From positions 62,001 through 126,000 of the IMG/VR virus record IMGVR_UViG_3300032607_000125: a stretch of DNA of 64,000 bases; one strand, written 5' to 3'. Of the stretch, positions 25,207-33,892 are shown in pieces. Each line of letters opens with the position of its first letter. Positions within the stretch are counted from its first letter, which is position 1. Origin of the DNA: a virus. The notes beneath the pieces are model-generated. The model had not been told where the DNA came from and did no database searches. It saw only the letters and a list, made by a program, of their open reading frames with translations. The position numbers and the translations under genes were made by a program.

Positions 25207-26436
25207 ATGCTAAATCTAAAAGACTACCTTAAAGAAGAAAAGAATACGCACATGGAACACATTGAAGATTTGGTCTTCAATGAGGGCGTTACCGGTACTC
25301 GTAAAGCTATTAACTTTTTGCAAGACTTGCGTAATATGCTTGCTGGCAATAGTAAAAGTAAAGTCACTGCGACAGTTAAATGGGATGGCGCACCTGCAAT
25401 CTTTGTTGGTGTAGATCCAACGGATGGAAAATTCTTTGTAGCAAAGAAGGGTATCTTCAATAAGAATCCAAAAGTCTACAAGACAAACACAGAGATTGAT
25501 GCTGATCTATCCGGCGAACTTGCTGCAAAGTTTAAAGTTGCTCTTAAAGAATTTGCAAAACTTGGTATTAAATCCGGTGTTTATCAAGGTGACTTAATGT
25601 TCACTGATGATAAAAAGACTGAAACGATTGATGGCGAGAAGTATATCACTTTCCATCCAAACACCATTATGTATGCAGTTCCATATGATTCGATTCTTGG
25701 CAAGAAGATTCGTTCTGCAAAGATCGGCGTGATTTGGCATACCACATATGTTGGCGATTCATTTGAATCAATGTCTGCTTCATTTGGTAAGACTATTGTT
25801 GACAAGCTTAACGCTATTTCAAGTGTTTGGATGGATGACGCTAACTATAAAGACTATTCTGGTACTGCAACATTTACTGCTGCAGAAACTAAAGAAGTTA
25901 CTACAATCTTATCACGTGCTGGCACTTTGTTTAATTCTATTAGCGCTCCAACGTTGAATGCTATTAGCAATGATGAAGACTTGCTAATGGTTGTTAAAAC
26001 ATTTGGCAACTCTAAGATTCGTAAAGGTGAAGTGATTACCAACACTAAAGCTCATGTACAAGAACTCTACCATTGGATTCACGATAGATACGAAAAAGAA
26101 ATAGAAAAGAAAAAGACTTTGGCTGGAAAGAAAACACAAGAACAGATGCGTAAGAAAATCCTAAGTTTCTTTGCTCATCATGATCAGAATCAAATTGTCG
26201 CAATCTTTGATTTGGTTAATTTACTAGTTGAAGCAAAATCAATGATCATTGGTAAGATGAATCAGGCTGGCCACGTTAGCACATTTCTTAAGACTGCTAA
26301 TGGTTTTAAAACAACCGGCGTTGAAGGATTTGTTGCAATAGATCACCTCACTGGCGGTGCTGTAAAGATTGTAGATCGTATGGAATTCAGCAATGCTAAT
26401 TTTTCTGCTAACATTATTAAAGGATGGACAAAATGA
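25207..26436 (+). CDS. Ligase/nucleotidyltransferase-fold protein (DUF6267-like)
   Basis: 409 residues. Elements of the covalent nucleotidyltransferase superfamily appear in order: KWDGAPAIFVG (motif I, KxDG, about residue 59), GVYQGDLMF (motif III-like), GVEGFVAIDH (motif IV-like) and VKIVDRMEF (motif V-like). It could therefore be an RNA or DNA ligase or end-healing enzyme. The N-terminus MLNLKDYLKEEK looks like a T4-type capsid-targeting peptide, suggesting the protein is packed in the head. Activity and packaging are inferences. Confidence 0.6.
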   Translation: MLNLKDYLKEEKNTHMEHIEDLVFNEGVTGTRKAINFLQDLRNMLAGNSKSKVTATVKWDGAPAIFVGVDPTDGKFFVAKKGIFNKNPKVYKTNTEIDADLSGELAAKFKVALKEFAKLGIKSGVYQGDLMFTDDKKTETIDGEKYITFHPNTIMYAVPYDSILGKKIRSAKIGVIWHTTYVGDSFESMSASFGKTIVDKLNAISSVWMDDANYKDYSGTATFTAAETKEVTTILSRAGTLFNSISAPTLNAISNDEDLLMVVKTFGNSKIRKGEVITNTKAHVQELYHWIHDRYEKEIEKKKTLAGKKTQEQMRKKILSFFAHHDQNQIVAIFDLVNLLVEAKSMIIGKMNQAGHVSTFLKTANGFKTTGVEGFVAIDHLTGGAVKIVDRMEFSNANFSANIIKGWTK

Positions 26437-26957
26437 TAGATTTTAAAACATACTTAGAAGAAAAGCGCGGGCTTTGGGATAACATCCACGCTAAGCGTAA
26501 ACGAATTGAAGCCGGTTCAGGCGAACGTATGCGTAAACCTGGCAGCAAAGGCGCTCCATCTGAAGCTGATCTAAAAGCAGCAAATGAACAGTTCGATCTT
26601 ATTGAAGAAGTAGTAGAACAACTTGCCGAAGAACAAGGTATTGATTCAGAAACTATCTGGGAAACTCTCGAGTCAGTCGATGATAATGAATTGTATGAAT
26701 ATGCTATTGACGCAAAAGGCCATAAGAGTTCTACTGGCGGCCTAACGCAAAAAGGTGTTGATGCGTACAATGCAAAGACTGGTGGTAACCTTAAGACTGC
26801 CGTAACAACTCCACCTTCTAAATTGAAGCCTGGTTCAAAAGCTGCTAATCGCCGTAAGTCTTTCTGTGCTAGAATGGGCGGAGTTGAAGGTCCAATGAAA
26901 GACGATAAAGGTCGTCCAACTCGTAAAGCATTGGCACTCAAGAAGTGGAACTGCTAA
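26433..26957 (+). CDS. DUF6321-like protein with capsid-targeting-like N-terminus
   Basis: 174 residues. Two conserved blocks, GLWDNIHAKRKRIEAGSGERM near the start and PTRKALALKKWNC at the end, are typical of a small family in phages and some bacteria. They flank an acidic middle (EEVVEQLAEEQGID). MIDFKTYLEEK at the N-terminus resembles a capsid-targeting sequence. The ATGA overlap with the ligase-like gene supports the 26433 start over 26424. Function unknown. Confidence 0.65.
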   Translation: MIDFKTYLEEKRGLWDNIHAKRKRIEAGSGERMRKPGSKGAPSEADLKAANEQFDLIEEVVEQLAEEQGIDSETIWETLESVDDNELYEYAIDAKGHKSSTGGLTQKGVDAYNAKTGGNLKTAVTTPPSKLKPGSKAANRRKSFCARMGGVEGPMKDDKGRPTRKALALKKWNC

Positions 26958-27103
26958 TGATTACGTTTAAAGATTGGTTAAAAGAAGAGAATACTCAAGG
27001 TGATGAGGGAACTGATAAGCTTACCAAGCATCGCAAGAAGCTTACGCCGGGCGAATTACCAATTACCGCAGAACCTCTTAAGAATTTTGAAATGTATAAA
27101 TAA
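26957..27103 (+). CDS. Small protein with capsid-targeting-like N-terminus, 48 residues
   Basis: It begins at a TAATG overlap with the previous gene. MITFKDWLKEEN is again of the MxxFKxxLxEE type; the rest is charged (TKHRKKLTPGELP). The stop overlaps a TATAAATA late-promoter sequence. It may be a minor internal-head peptide; no family is known. Confidence 0.5.
   Translation: MITFKDWLKEENTQGDEGTDKLTKHRKKLTPGELPITAEPLKNFEMYK
27095..27102 (+). promoter_or_regulatory. T4-type late promoter TATAAATA
   Basis: An exact TATAAATA 31 bases upstream of the ATG at 27133, overlapping the stop of the preceding small gene. Confidence 0.6.
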
Positions 27104-27132
27104 GAGTATAACAATTGTATTGATGGAACAAA

Positions 27133-29217
27133 ATGAAAAAACTAAGACAGGTCTTAAAAGAACTGCCATCTAGAAAAGTAGTATTCGCATTTGGTCGCTT
27201 TCAGCCACCAACGACAGGGCACGAGTTGCTTGTTAATGCAGTCAAAAAGATCGCCTCCGCACAGAAGGCCGATCATGTCATCTTCGCTTCTCGAACAAAT
27301 GACAAAAAATCAAACCCACTTCCAGTAGATCGTAAGGTATATTACCTTACGAGAATGTTTCCGCGAACTAACTTTGTTGCTGCTAATGATGAAATTCGCA
27401 CATTCATTGAAGCTGCGAAGATGTTATCCGGCAAGTATAAAAATCTAGTCATGATTGCAGGTTCAGATAGAGTTCCTGAATATACTAAGATCTTAAATAA
27501 ATATAATGGCGATATATTTCACTTTGACACAGTTGAAGTAGTTTCAGCCGGCGAACGAGATCCAGATAGCGATAGCGCTACAGGAATGTCCGGTACTAAG
27601 ATGCGTGAAGCTGCAGTCGCTGGCGATTTTAAAAAATTCAAAACAGGTCTACCACGTACACTAACTGATCTTGATGGCAAGCGTCTCATGAACGAGATTC
27701 GTCATGGCATGGGCATTGAAGCTGTTAAAGAACAAGTAAAGTTTGCAACTAATACTTTGCGTGAAAAGTATTACGCCGGCGAAATATTCAACATTGGTGA
27801 TAAAGTAACTGATGGCAATAATGTATATGAGATTCTTGATCGTGGTTCTAACTATATCACCGTTGTCAATGAATCCGGCGCAACAAGTAAAAAGTGGCTC
27901 GACGCAGTACAACCGATTGTAGTAGAAGACGTCAAACCTGGATATGATCCAAAGCAAATATCGTATAAGGGTTATACCACAAAGAATTTTGATAGATCAG
28001 AAGATGCTGCAAAAGCGTTTCAAGATACTATCAATAGAGATGGCGATCCAGTTGCAATTTTAAACGCAATCAAAGCAACTGATACATATATGGGTCTTAA
28101 TGATAAGCACCTAACTGGTGAAAAATTTACAGATCAAGAAAAAGAAACATGGATTGCAGCGCATGAAAAGGCTAGAGAGTCTTTAAACAGAGTCGGTGAA
28201 TTTGCTCATCACCAAGATTACTGGCATATGCATCATAATGAATTAGAAGGCACATTAGTTCATTATGATGAAACTGGCAAAGAAGAAATGCGCGAACAAA
28301 TAGAAAGAATAGAAGAAATGAAATTCTCACCATCGGATAAAATTAAAGTAGCTCGCATTATTGCCGGTTCACTTGGCGTAAATAATGTAGACGACAAATC
28401 AGGTCCTGAAGGAATGGTTAATCAAGGTTTACGTACTATTAAAAATAAACGTATGACACCGGAAGCATGGGCTGTCATTAAAAACATGCTTACAATGGCG
28501 ACAGATGCTGGTATTAAATTCGATGCTAATATCGTTGGCAAGAAAGTAGAAGAAGCTGTCGCTATTGCAGATAAAAATAAGAACAACACTTCAGATCAAG
28601 AGGCATTGCAATCAGATATAGTTGCTAATGACAAAAGTAACGTTGGTCATACACTTGGCGGTACGAATGATTCTCATCGTAGAATGAAAATTAAATATTC
28701 ACTTGGTGAAGAATCTGAAAGAGAAGAACTTGAAGATGAAGGTCTATCAGATGAAGAAATCGATAAGATGATTGAAGACTTATCGGATGATGATTACTTA
28801 GAAGCATACGACGACGAAGAACTATCTGTTGTTGATGAAGACACTGGCGATCATATTAACGAGTTAAAGGAAGAAGAAATAATTATGGAAGTTCTTTCGC
28901 GTGCTGAAAGAATTAGATCAAAAATTAGATTTGCTCGCTCATCATCAAAGCGCGAACGTAGAACCCGCATTGCTCTTAAGACTAGATCTACTGGCAAAGT
29001 TATTAATGGAAGAGCCCGTAAAATGGCAATCATGGCAATGAAAAAGAGAATTGCAAAGAAACCATTGAATACATTGTCTATTGGCGAAAAAGAAAGAATC
29101 GAAAAGATTATCGCTCGTAGAAAAGCAGTCATCAATCGCATTGCAATGAAGATGGTTCCAAAAGTTCGCAAGATTGAGAACGATAGATTAGTGCATAAGA
29201 CATACACAAAAGGTTAA
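27133..29217 (+). CDS. Nucleotidyltransferase (NMNAT/cytidylyltransferase-like) fused to a basic C-terminal module
   Basis: 694 residues. The N-terminal 185 residues carry FAFGRFQPPTTGHELL (HxGH-like) and GMSGTKMREA (ISSTxxR-like), the signatures of adenylyl/cytidylyltransferases of the NadR/CoaD fold. A middle region (about 210-530) is unassigned. An acidic stretch (EEESEREELEDEG-like) leads to a strongly basic last 100 residues (RSKIRFARSSSKRERRTRIALK). That module is seen in virion proteins of aquatic T4-like phages (from memory) and is suited to DNA binding. A late-type promoter lies upstream. Confidence 0.65.
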   Translation: MKKLRQVLKELPSRKVVFAFGRFQPPTTGHELLVNAVKKIASAQKADHVIFASRTNDKKSNPLPVDRKVYYLTRMFPRTNFVAANDEIRTFIEAAKMLSGKYKNLVMIAGSDRVPEYTKILNKYNGDIFHFDTVEVVSAGERDPDSDSATGMSGTKMREAAVAGDFKKFKTGLPRTLTDLDGKRLMNEIRHGMGIEAVKEQVKFATNTLREKYYAGEIFNIGDKVTDGNNVYEILDRGSNYITVVNESGATSKKWLDAVQPIVVEDVKPGYDPKQISYKGYTTKNFDRSEDAAKAFQDTINRDGDPVAILNAIKATDTYMGLNDKHLTGEKFTDQEKETWIAAHEKARESLNRVGEFAHHQDYWHMHHNELEGTLVHYDETGKEEMREQIERIEEMKFSPSDKIKVARIIAGSLGVNNVDDKSGPEGMVNQGLRTIKNKRMTPEAWAVIKNMLTMATDAGIKFDANIVGKKVEEAVAIADKNKNNTSDQEALQSDIVANDKSNVGHTLGGTNDSHRRMKIKYSLGEESEREELEDEGLSDEEIDKMIEDLSDDDYLEAYDDEELSVVDEDTGDHINELKEEEIIMEVLSRAERIRSKIRFARSSSKRERRTRIALKTRSTGKVINGRARKMAIMAMKKRIAKKPLNTLSIGEKERIEKIIARRKAVINRIAMKMVPKVRKIENDRLVHKTYTKG

Positions 29218-29221
29218 TAAC

Positions 29222-29668
29222 ATGAATGGATTACTACCAGCGCTAAGAACATCATTGGCTAACACCTTTGTAATGTACTTCAAAACACAGGGCTTTCACT
29301 GGAATGTCGAAGGTATTCACTTTAGTCAATATCATAGTTTCTTTGGTGATCTTTATGATGACCTTTATGGAGCAGTAGATCCATTAGCTGAAAATGTTAG
29401 AAAACTTGGAGAGTATGCTCCAAGAAGTCTTACTGAAATTTATAAGTATAGTACACTTACAGAGTCTGACCTCGTTGGAACCGACGTAAAAGAAATGCTA
29501 AATAGTTTACTAACAGACAATACTGAAGTACTTAATTCACTGAATAGAACATTTGCATTAGCAAATACCGCAAATGAACAAGGTCTTGCAGACTACATTG
29601 CAGCACGTATTGACGCACATAAGAAGCATGAATGGCAATTGCGTTCATCACTAAAGGGACAAGAATGA
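29222..29668 (+). CDS. Dps-like ferritin
   Basis: 148 residues. FHWNVEGIHFSQYHSFFGDLYDDL and AVDPLAENVRKLGEYAP supply the His, His, Asp and Glu ligands of the Dps intersubunit ferroxidase site. The length and four-helix pattern fit. Dps proteins bind or shield DNA and oxidise iron with peroxide. Embedding among probable virion genes suggests use on packaged or newly injected DNA, which is an inference. The start has an AATAAC context without a strong ribosome site, and the next gene overlaps by four bases. Confidence 0.8.
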   Translation: MNGLLPALRTSLANTFVMYFKTQGFHWNVEGIHFSQYHSFFGDLYDDLYGAVDPLAENVRKLGEYAPRSLTEIYKYSTLTESDLVGTDVKEMLNSLLTDNTEVLNSLNRTFALANTANEQGLADYIAARIDAHKKHEWQLRSSLKGQE

Positions 29669-31422
29669 GCACACTTAAAAAAATCTTAGAACGTCGTGGC
29701 ATGGGCAAACAACAATGTTGCCCAGATTGTGGAAGCCGCGTGCAAATGCAAGAAGGCGGTTGTCCAGATTGCGGTATTAATTATGGATTAAGCATGGGCG
29801 CTAAAGATGCACCGGGCATGTCTGAAGCTAAAACAGAAAAAGAAGAACAACCCACATCTGATTTTAAATTAGACAAAGCTGGTAGAAAAATTAAAGCATC
29901 AAAAATTATCTTTAGTTCAGGTGAAGATGATTCAACAAAGAGAGTACAGGAAAATATGAAAACAGCATACAAAGATTTAGTTGGAGCATATTCTGCACTA
30001 CGACTAGAATCTCTACAACTTGAAGATGAGATCAATGAAGTCTTATCTAAAGACGCTGCAGCTGGCGAATGGATTAGTGACTTTGTTCACAGTGATAATC
30101 CAAAGTTTGCCAGTAAGTCTAAAGAGAAGCGTAAACAGATGGCCCTTGCTGCTTATTATGCTAAGCAAAAGAATGAAGAAGTTGATATTGATGAAGGCAC
30201 CGGATCACTTAAGCCGGGTTGGATGTTAAAGAAAGATTCAGAACTTGCTAAAAAAGTAAAAGCTAATCAAGATTTAAACAAAAAGCGTGAAGCATCTTAC
30301 GGCGATAAAGAAGCTGGTAAATCTGTTAAAGAAGAAGTCATTGATGAACTATCAGTTGATACTTTAAAATCTTATGATAAAAAAGCTACAATGGATTATG
30401 CAGTAAAGCGCTTGGCTGGCGATGATGTTGAAAAACGCCGCGCTGGTGTTAAAAATGCTAGAGCAAAATTGGCTAAAGAAGATCTCGAACTGGACGAAGT
30501 AGATGATGCTCTTAATAAGCGTAATGCAGCATTAGCCGCCTTTGATAAAAAATCAACAGCAGATTATTGGAAAAGTCATGCTGAACTAAAAAAACATGAT
30601 CCTAGAACAGCAAAGCCTACTGACAAATCTGTTAAAGAAGACCTTGAACTAGCCGAAGCAGAAAAAGAATATAAGCCTTCCACTGCTCAAATGGGCCATG
30701 CAGGTAAGACAACAATCAAGCATATTAAGAATCCAGACGTTACACAACGCATGGCAGCTCACGATGTAAAATCATATGCCGATCGTATTGCTCTTCTTAA
30801 AGATGCAAAGCGCAAGGGCAACTTAAAGGAAGACGGCATGCAAGAATCAGTATTTGATTATAAGAATAATCCAAGAGAAACTAAAGACAAGACTAAAACA
30901 TCGACATACCATGATGTGAAGAAAGTGTCTACTGGAACTGTTTACACTAAACAGTTTGACAAAGATGGTACTTCAAAAGGTAGTGGAGATGATGCTGCTA
31001 AGAAAGCTGAAGGCGCTGTAAAACGTGGTCGTGGGCGTCCAAAGAAAGATAGATTCGCAGAATCAGTTGAAATTCTTATGAGCCTATCTGAAGAACAATT
31101 TGACTCAATGATGGAAGAAGGCTTTGACGCATTCTTTGAAGCATACGAACAAATCGATGAGTTGTCTAAGGATACTCTAAAGTCATATGTTAAGAAAGCC
31201 GCTCACTCTGCATCTAATACTGGTGCTGAATTTGGTTCACGCCACGCAGCTGGTCAAGAAGTAGAACGTTTTGCTAATCGTCACATGGCTGATAAGTTTG
31301 GTAATCAAGACAAAATGAAAGCAATGGTCGGCGCTTCCCAGAAAGAAGTTGAAGCTGCTCGTGAGAAAAGCATGAAACGTGTAAGCGGCATCAAACAAGC
31401 CGTTGACAAATTAACAAAATAA
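29665..31422 (+). CDS. Zinc-ribbon / AT-hook protein with repeated modules (probable internal virion protein)
   Basis: 585 residues. It begins with a zinc ribbon (CCPDCG, then CPDCG). It then shows repeated acidic-basic modules, including IDELSVDTLKSY (about residue 225) and IDELSKDTLKSYVKKA (about residue 498). KRGRGRPKKD near residue 455 is an AT-hook. PKFASKSKEKRKQMALAAYYA is a module met in many phage head proteins. It is low-complexity, Lys/Glu-rich and has no enzyme motif. DNA binding inside the head is the likely role. The start at 29665 is set by the ATGA overlap with the Dps gene. Confidence 0.6.
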   Translation: MSTLKKILERRGMGKQQCCPDCGSRVQMQEGGCPDCGINYGLSMGAKDAPGMSEAKTEKEEQPTSDFKLDKAGRKIKASKIIFSSGEDDSTKRVQENMKTAYKDLVGAYSALRLESLQLEDEINEVLSKDAAAGEWISDFVHSDNPKFASKSKEKRKQMALAAYYAKQKNEEVDIDEGTGSLKPGWMLKKDSELAKKVKANQDLNKKREASYGDKEAGKSVKEEVIDELSVDTLKSYDKKATMDYAVKRLAGDDVEKRRAGVKNARAKLAKEDLELDEVDDALNKRNAALAAFDKKSTADYWKSHAELKKHDPRTAKPTDKSVKEDLELAEAEKEYKPSTAQMGHAGKTTIKHIKNPDVTQRMAAHDVKSYADRIALLKDAKRKGNLKEDGMQESVFDYKNNPRETKDKTKTSTYHDVKKVSTGTVYTKQFDKDGTSKGSGDDAAKKAEGAVKRGRGRPKKDRFAESVEILMSLSEEQFDSMMEEGFDAFFEAYEQIDELSKDTLKSYVKKAAHSASNTGAEFGSRHAAGQEVERFANRHMADKFGNQDKMKAMVGASQKEVEAAREKSMKRVSGIKQAVDKLTK

Positions 31423-31439
31423 TTCAAGGAGAATAAAAA

Positions 31440-32003
31440 ATGGCACTATGGAATAAAACAGACGTTAGTGGAAGTAAGCCTAAGTATCTTAGCGCTGCTG
31501 ATGCTGCAAAAACAGTATTCGTATCACGCGAAGAAGCATTGCTTAAAACAAATAAAGACAAAGGTATCACTAGCGCAGGTTGGTGGTTATTTAAAGAACA
31601 TAAAGATAGCAGTGGTAAAACACGATATAAAGCAGAATGCCTTGTAGCTATGAGTGTTGCTAATGCAATCTCCGGTGACGATGCAGATGATGCAATCGTT
31701 GCAGACGTTGAAATTACAATCACTATTGCTGCACAACCTACTGCTCAAACATCAGTAACTGGCGCAGCAACATTCGGTGTAACTGCTTCAGTTAATACTG
31801 GTGCAGTTACATACCAATGGCAACGTGCTTTAGCAGCAACGCCAACACGCTTTGCTAATGTATCAGCAGCTACTTCAGCAACTCTAACACTAAGTGGCGT
31901 TGCTGCTGGCGATACTGGTAACCTATATAGAGTCGTTCTAAGTTCTGATTCTGGCGCTGCTAAAGTTAATTCTACTTCAGCTGCATTGACTTTCGGTTCT
32001 TAA
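31440..32003 (+). CDS. Virion structural protein with Ig-like C-terminal domain
   Basis: 187 residues. The N-terminal domain (MALWNKTDVSGSKPKYLS, then GITSAGWWLFKEHKDSSG) is typical of small structural proteins of aquatic T4-like phages. The C-terminal 90 residues form a bacterial Ig-like domain (VTYQWQRALA, ATLTLSGVAAGDTGNLYRVV) of the kind that decorates phage surfaces. AAGGAG precedes the ATG, and a hairpin follows the stop. Confidence 0.75.
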   Translation: MALWNKTDVSGSKPKYLSAADAAKTVFVSREEALLKTNKDKGITSAGWWLFKEHKDSSGKTRYKAECLVAMSVANAISGDDADDAIVADVEITITIAAQPTAQTSVTGAATFGVTASVNTGAVTYQWQRALAATPTRFANVSAATSATLTLSGVAAGDTGNLYRVVLSSDSGAAKVNSTSAALTFGS

Positions 32004-32008
32004 TAGAC

Positions 32009-32022
32009 TGGGCTTCGGCCCA
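32009..32022 (+). terminator. Small hairpin after the Ig-domain gene
   Basis: TGGGC pairs with GCCCA around a TTCG loop just after the stop. There is no T-run, so it may be a processing or stability hairpin instead. Confidence 0.4.
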
Positions 32023-32030
32023 TCTTAAAT

Positions 32031-32402
32031 ATGAAATTAAATGATGATAACTTTCTTCTATATGCAATGCACAACTATGATAACATACAGTGCCAAACAA
32101 TAGAAGAGTTTGAAGAAGATTTAAAGAAGCTTCTTTACATTAAGAAGCTTCTTTCCAGATATAAAAATGATAATGATTTAAGAGAAAGATTAATCTTAAA
32201 TCATATCATAGTGTTATATAATGTTTTTGGTGATGCTTTCACTAATATGATTTTTTTCAAGATAGATGAAGAGCACTGGCCAGCATTGATAACATTCTTA
32301 GTATGCGTTAATCGTATGCCAGATCTAATAGAATCCTATGGGATTCGTTTGTCTGATATTGTTCTTGATCAGAACATTATATCAGCGTTAAGGAAAATCT
32401 AA
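32031..32402 (+). CDS. Conserved-type hypothetical protein
   Basis: 123 residues, largely helical. Phrases such as LYAMHNYDN, LRERLILNHIIVLYNVFGD and EHWPALITFLVCVNRMP recur in a family of unknown function in T4-like phages of aquatic bacteria (from memory), usually followed by the same neighbour as here. Probable structural or assembly role by position only. Confidence 0.6.
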   Translation: MKLNDDNFLLYAMHNYDNIQCQTIEEFEEDLKKLLYIKKLLSRYKNDNDLRERLILNHIIVLYNVFGDAFTNMIFFKIDEEHWPALITFLVCVNRMPDLIESYGIRLSDIVLDQNIISALRKI

Positions 32403-32403
32403 A

Positions 32404-32943
32404 ATGATTGACAATTTAATAGCATTCAGAATTCTGTATATGCTCGTTACATCATTCGATAAGACAGATGCGTTTAAACTTGGTATCATTGATGCTGAAG
32501 GTAATCCTCTTAAGAAAATTAAAGATCTTAAGACATCTGAAGAAAAGAACGCATATGACATGCTTGATCGTTTAGTGTTCTCATTGAAGAAATTGCTTAG
32601 CAAATTGCCGGGTGGTAAGAGTAAACTTGCAAGTTTAGCTGCGGCATATTGGTTAGTTAAGGAGTCCTACGAGACTCAAGAAGTAGTGACACAAGAACAA
32701 CTAAATAGTCTTGTAGACCTCATTGAATCAAATCAAATTGTATTAAAAGAACAAGCAAACATTCAGGGTTACCTAAGTCTTACCGAAGAAGGTGAAGGCG
32801 GAATAGCTAATGTTTCTGGTGCTGCAACTTCAACAGATAAACCTGTTGTTAAATTAAATAAAAAGAATAAACCAGTGTCCGGCATAATTGGTACTCCTAA
32901 TTATGTTGTACGTCGCAACAAAAAAATTACACCGATGGGATGA
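32404..32943 (+). CDS. Conserved-type hypothetical protein
   Basis: 179 residues. The N-terminal part (MIDNLIAFRILYMLVTSFDKTDAF, KLGIIDAEG) and a helical middle belong to a family seen beside the previous gene in other aquatic T4-like phages. The C-terminal third is glycine- and lysine-rich and probably disordered. No function assigned. It begins one base after the previous stop. Confidence 0.6.
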   Translation: MIDNLIAFRILYMLVTSFDKTDAFKLGIIDAEGNPLKKIKDLKTSEEKNAYDMLDRLVFSLKKLLSKLPGGKSKLASLAAAYWLVKESYETQEVVTQEQLNSLVDLIESNQIVLKEQANIQGYLSLTEEGEGGIANVSGAATSTDKPVVKLNKKNKPVSGIIGTPNYVVRRNKKITPMG

Positions 32944-32945
32944 TC

Positions 32946-33890
32946 ATGAAAAACTTTAAAGAATTTAGCGTAGAATTAGACGAAGTTTCTAATGATTATT
33001 TTAAACGCCGTAAAGATGAAGAAGATCGCATTGCTGGAAAGAAAGCTCCCGCTAAACGTAAGCCTAAGCAAACTGATTACGAAAAGAAACGCAAAGAGCA
33101 AATGAAAGAAGATATTGCTATTTGCTCAGAGTGCGGTCAAGCACCATGTGTGTGTGATGATAGTCATGGGTTTGTATCAGAAGCTGCCACTAGTGTAAAA
33201 GGTTGGGCTGCACAAGTTCGAAAAACCCATGGTGCAACTGTTAAGTTTGTCAACAAAGCGTCTGGTAGTGGCATAGACAATAGATCAATTGCTAGAAATG
33301 CAAAAGGTGAAACTGTTGGAGTGTATAATCGCAACACGGGTAATGCTACTGTGCACGAACCAAAGTCGAATATAAAAGAAGCTGCTTTAGATGAAGTTGC
33401 ACAAGGCCATACTATTGAAGCTCATGGCATTCGTGGTATGAAAGGGACTGCTTGGAAAAAGACTTTCAAGAGTCATGATCATTTAGCTAAATGGGCAGAC
33501 GCCAATGATAGCATTGAAGTACATGCTACTCGCGATCTTGATGGCGTTAAAAAGAAAACAAATGAAGAAGCATTATCGAAAAGAATGCCTGGAAATGTTG
33601 GCGATTCCCTCGGGTATTTAAATGCTGCGGAACGCGCCAAAGAACTTGCACGTCGTAAAGCTAAGATAGCTGGTAACACAACTCCTGCTAGTAAAGCATT
33701 TGTTAATAAAGCACTCAAAAAAGAAGAAGTTCTTGATGAACTCTCTACTGATACTTTAACTTCCTATAAAAAGAAAGCTGGAGAATCAGCCACTGCAGCA
33801 GATAAAGCCGGTGATACTACTAAAGGCCATAAGCGCTTTAAGGGTATCATGAAAGCTACATTCAAACAGTTCGCTAACGACGCTAAGTAA
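32946..33890 (+). CDS. Virion-type protein with capsid-targeting-like N-terminus and Cys cluster
   Basis: 314 residues. MKNFKEFSVELDEVS closely resembles T4 capsid-targeting peptides. A Cys-rich motif CSECGQAPCVC lies near residue 60. A module EVLDELSTDTLTSYKKKAGESA near the C-terminus matches the repeats in the gene at 29665. Basic and low-complexity overall. An alternative ATG at 32940 overlaps the previous stop. Probably an internal head protein processed by the prohead protease; this is an inference. Confidence 0.55.
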   Translation: MKNFKEFSVELDEVSNDYFKRRKDEEDRIAGKKAPAKRKPKQTDYEKKRKEQMKEDIAICSECGQAPCVCDDSHGFVSEAATSVKGWAAQVRKTHGATVKFVNKASGSGIDNRSIARNAKGETVGVYNRNTGNATVHEPKSNIKEAALDEVAQGHTIEAHGIRGMKGTAWKKTFKSHDHLAKWADANDSIEVHATRDLDGVKKKTNEEALSKRMPGNVGDSLGYLNAAERAKELARRKAKIAGNTTPASKAFVNKALKKEEVLDELSTDTLTSYKKKAGESATAADKAGDTTKGHKRFKGIMKATFKQFANDAK

Positions 33891-33892
33891 TC

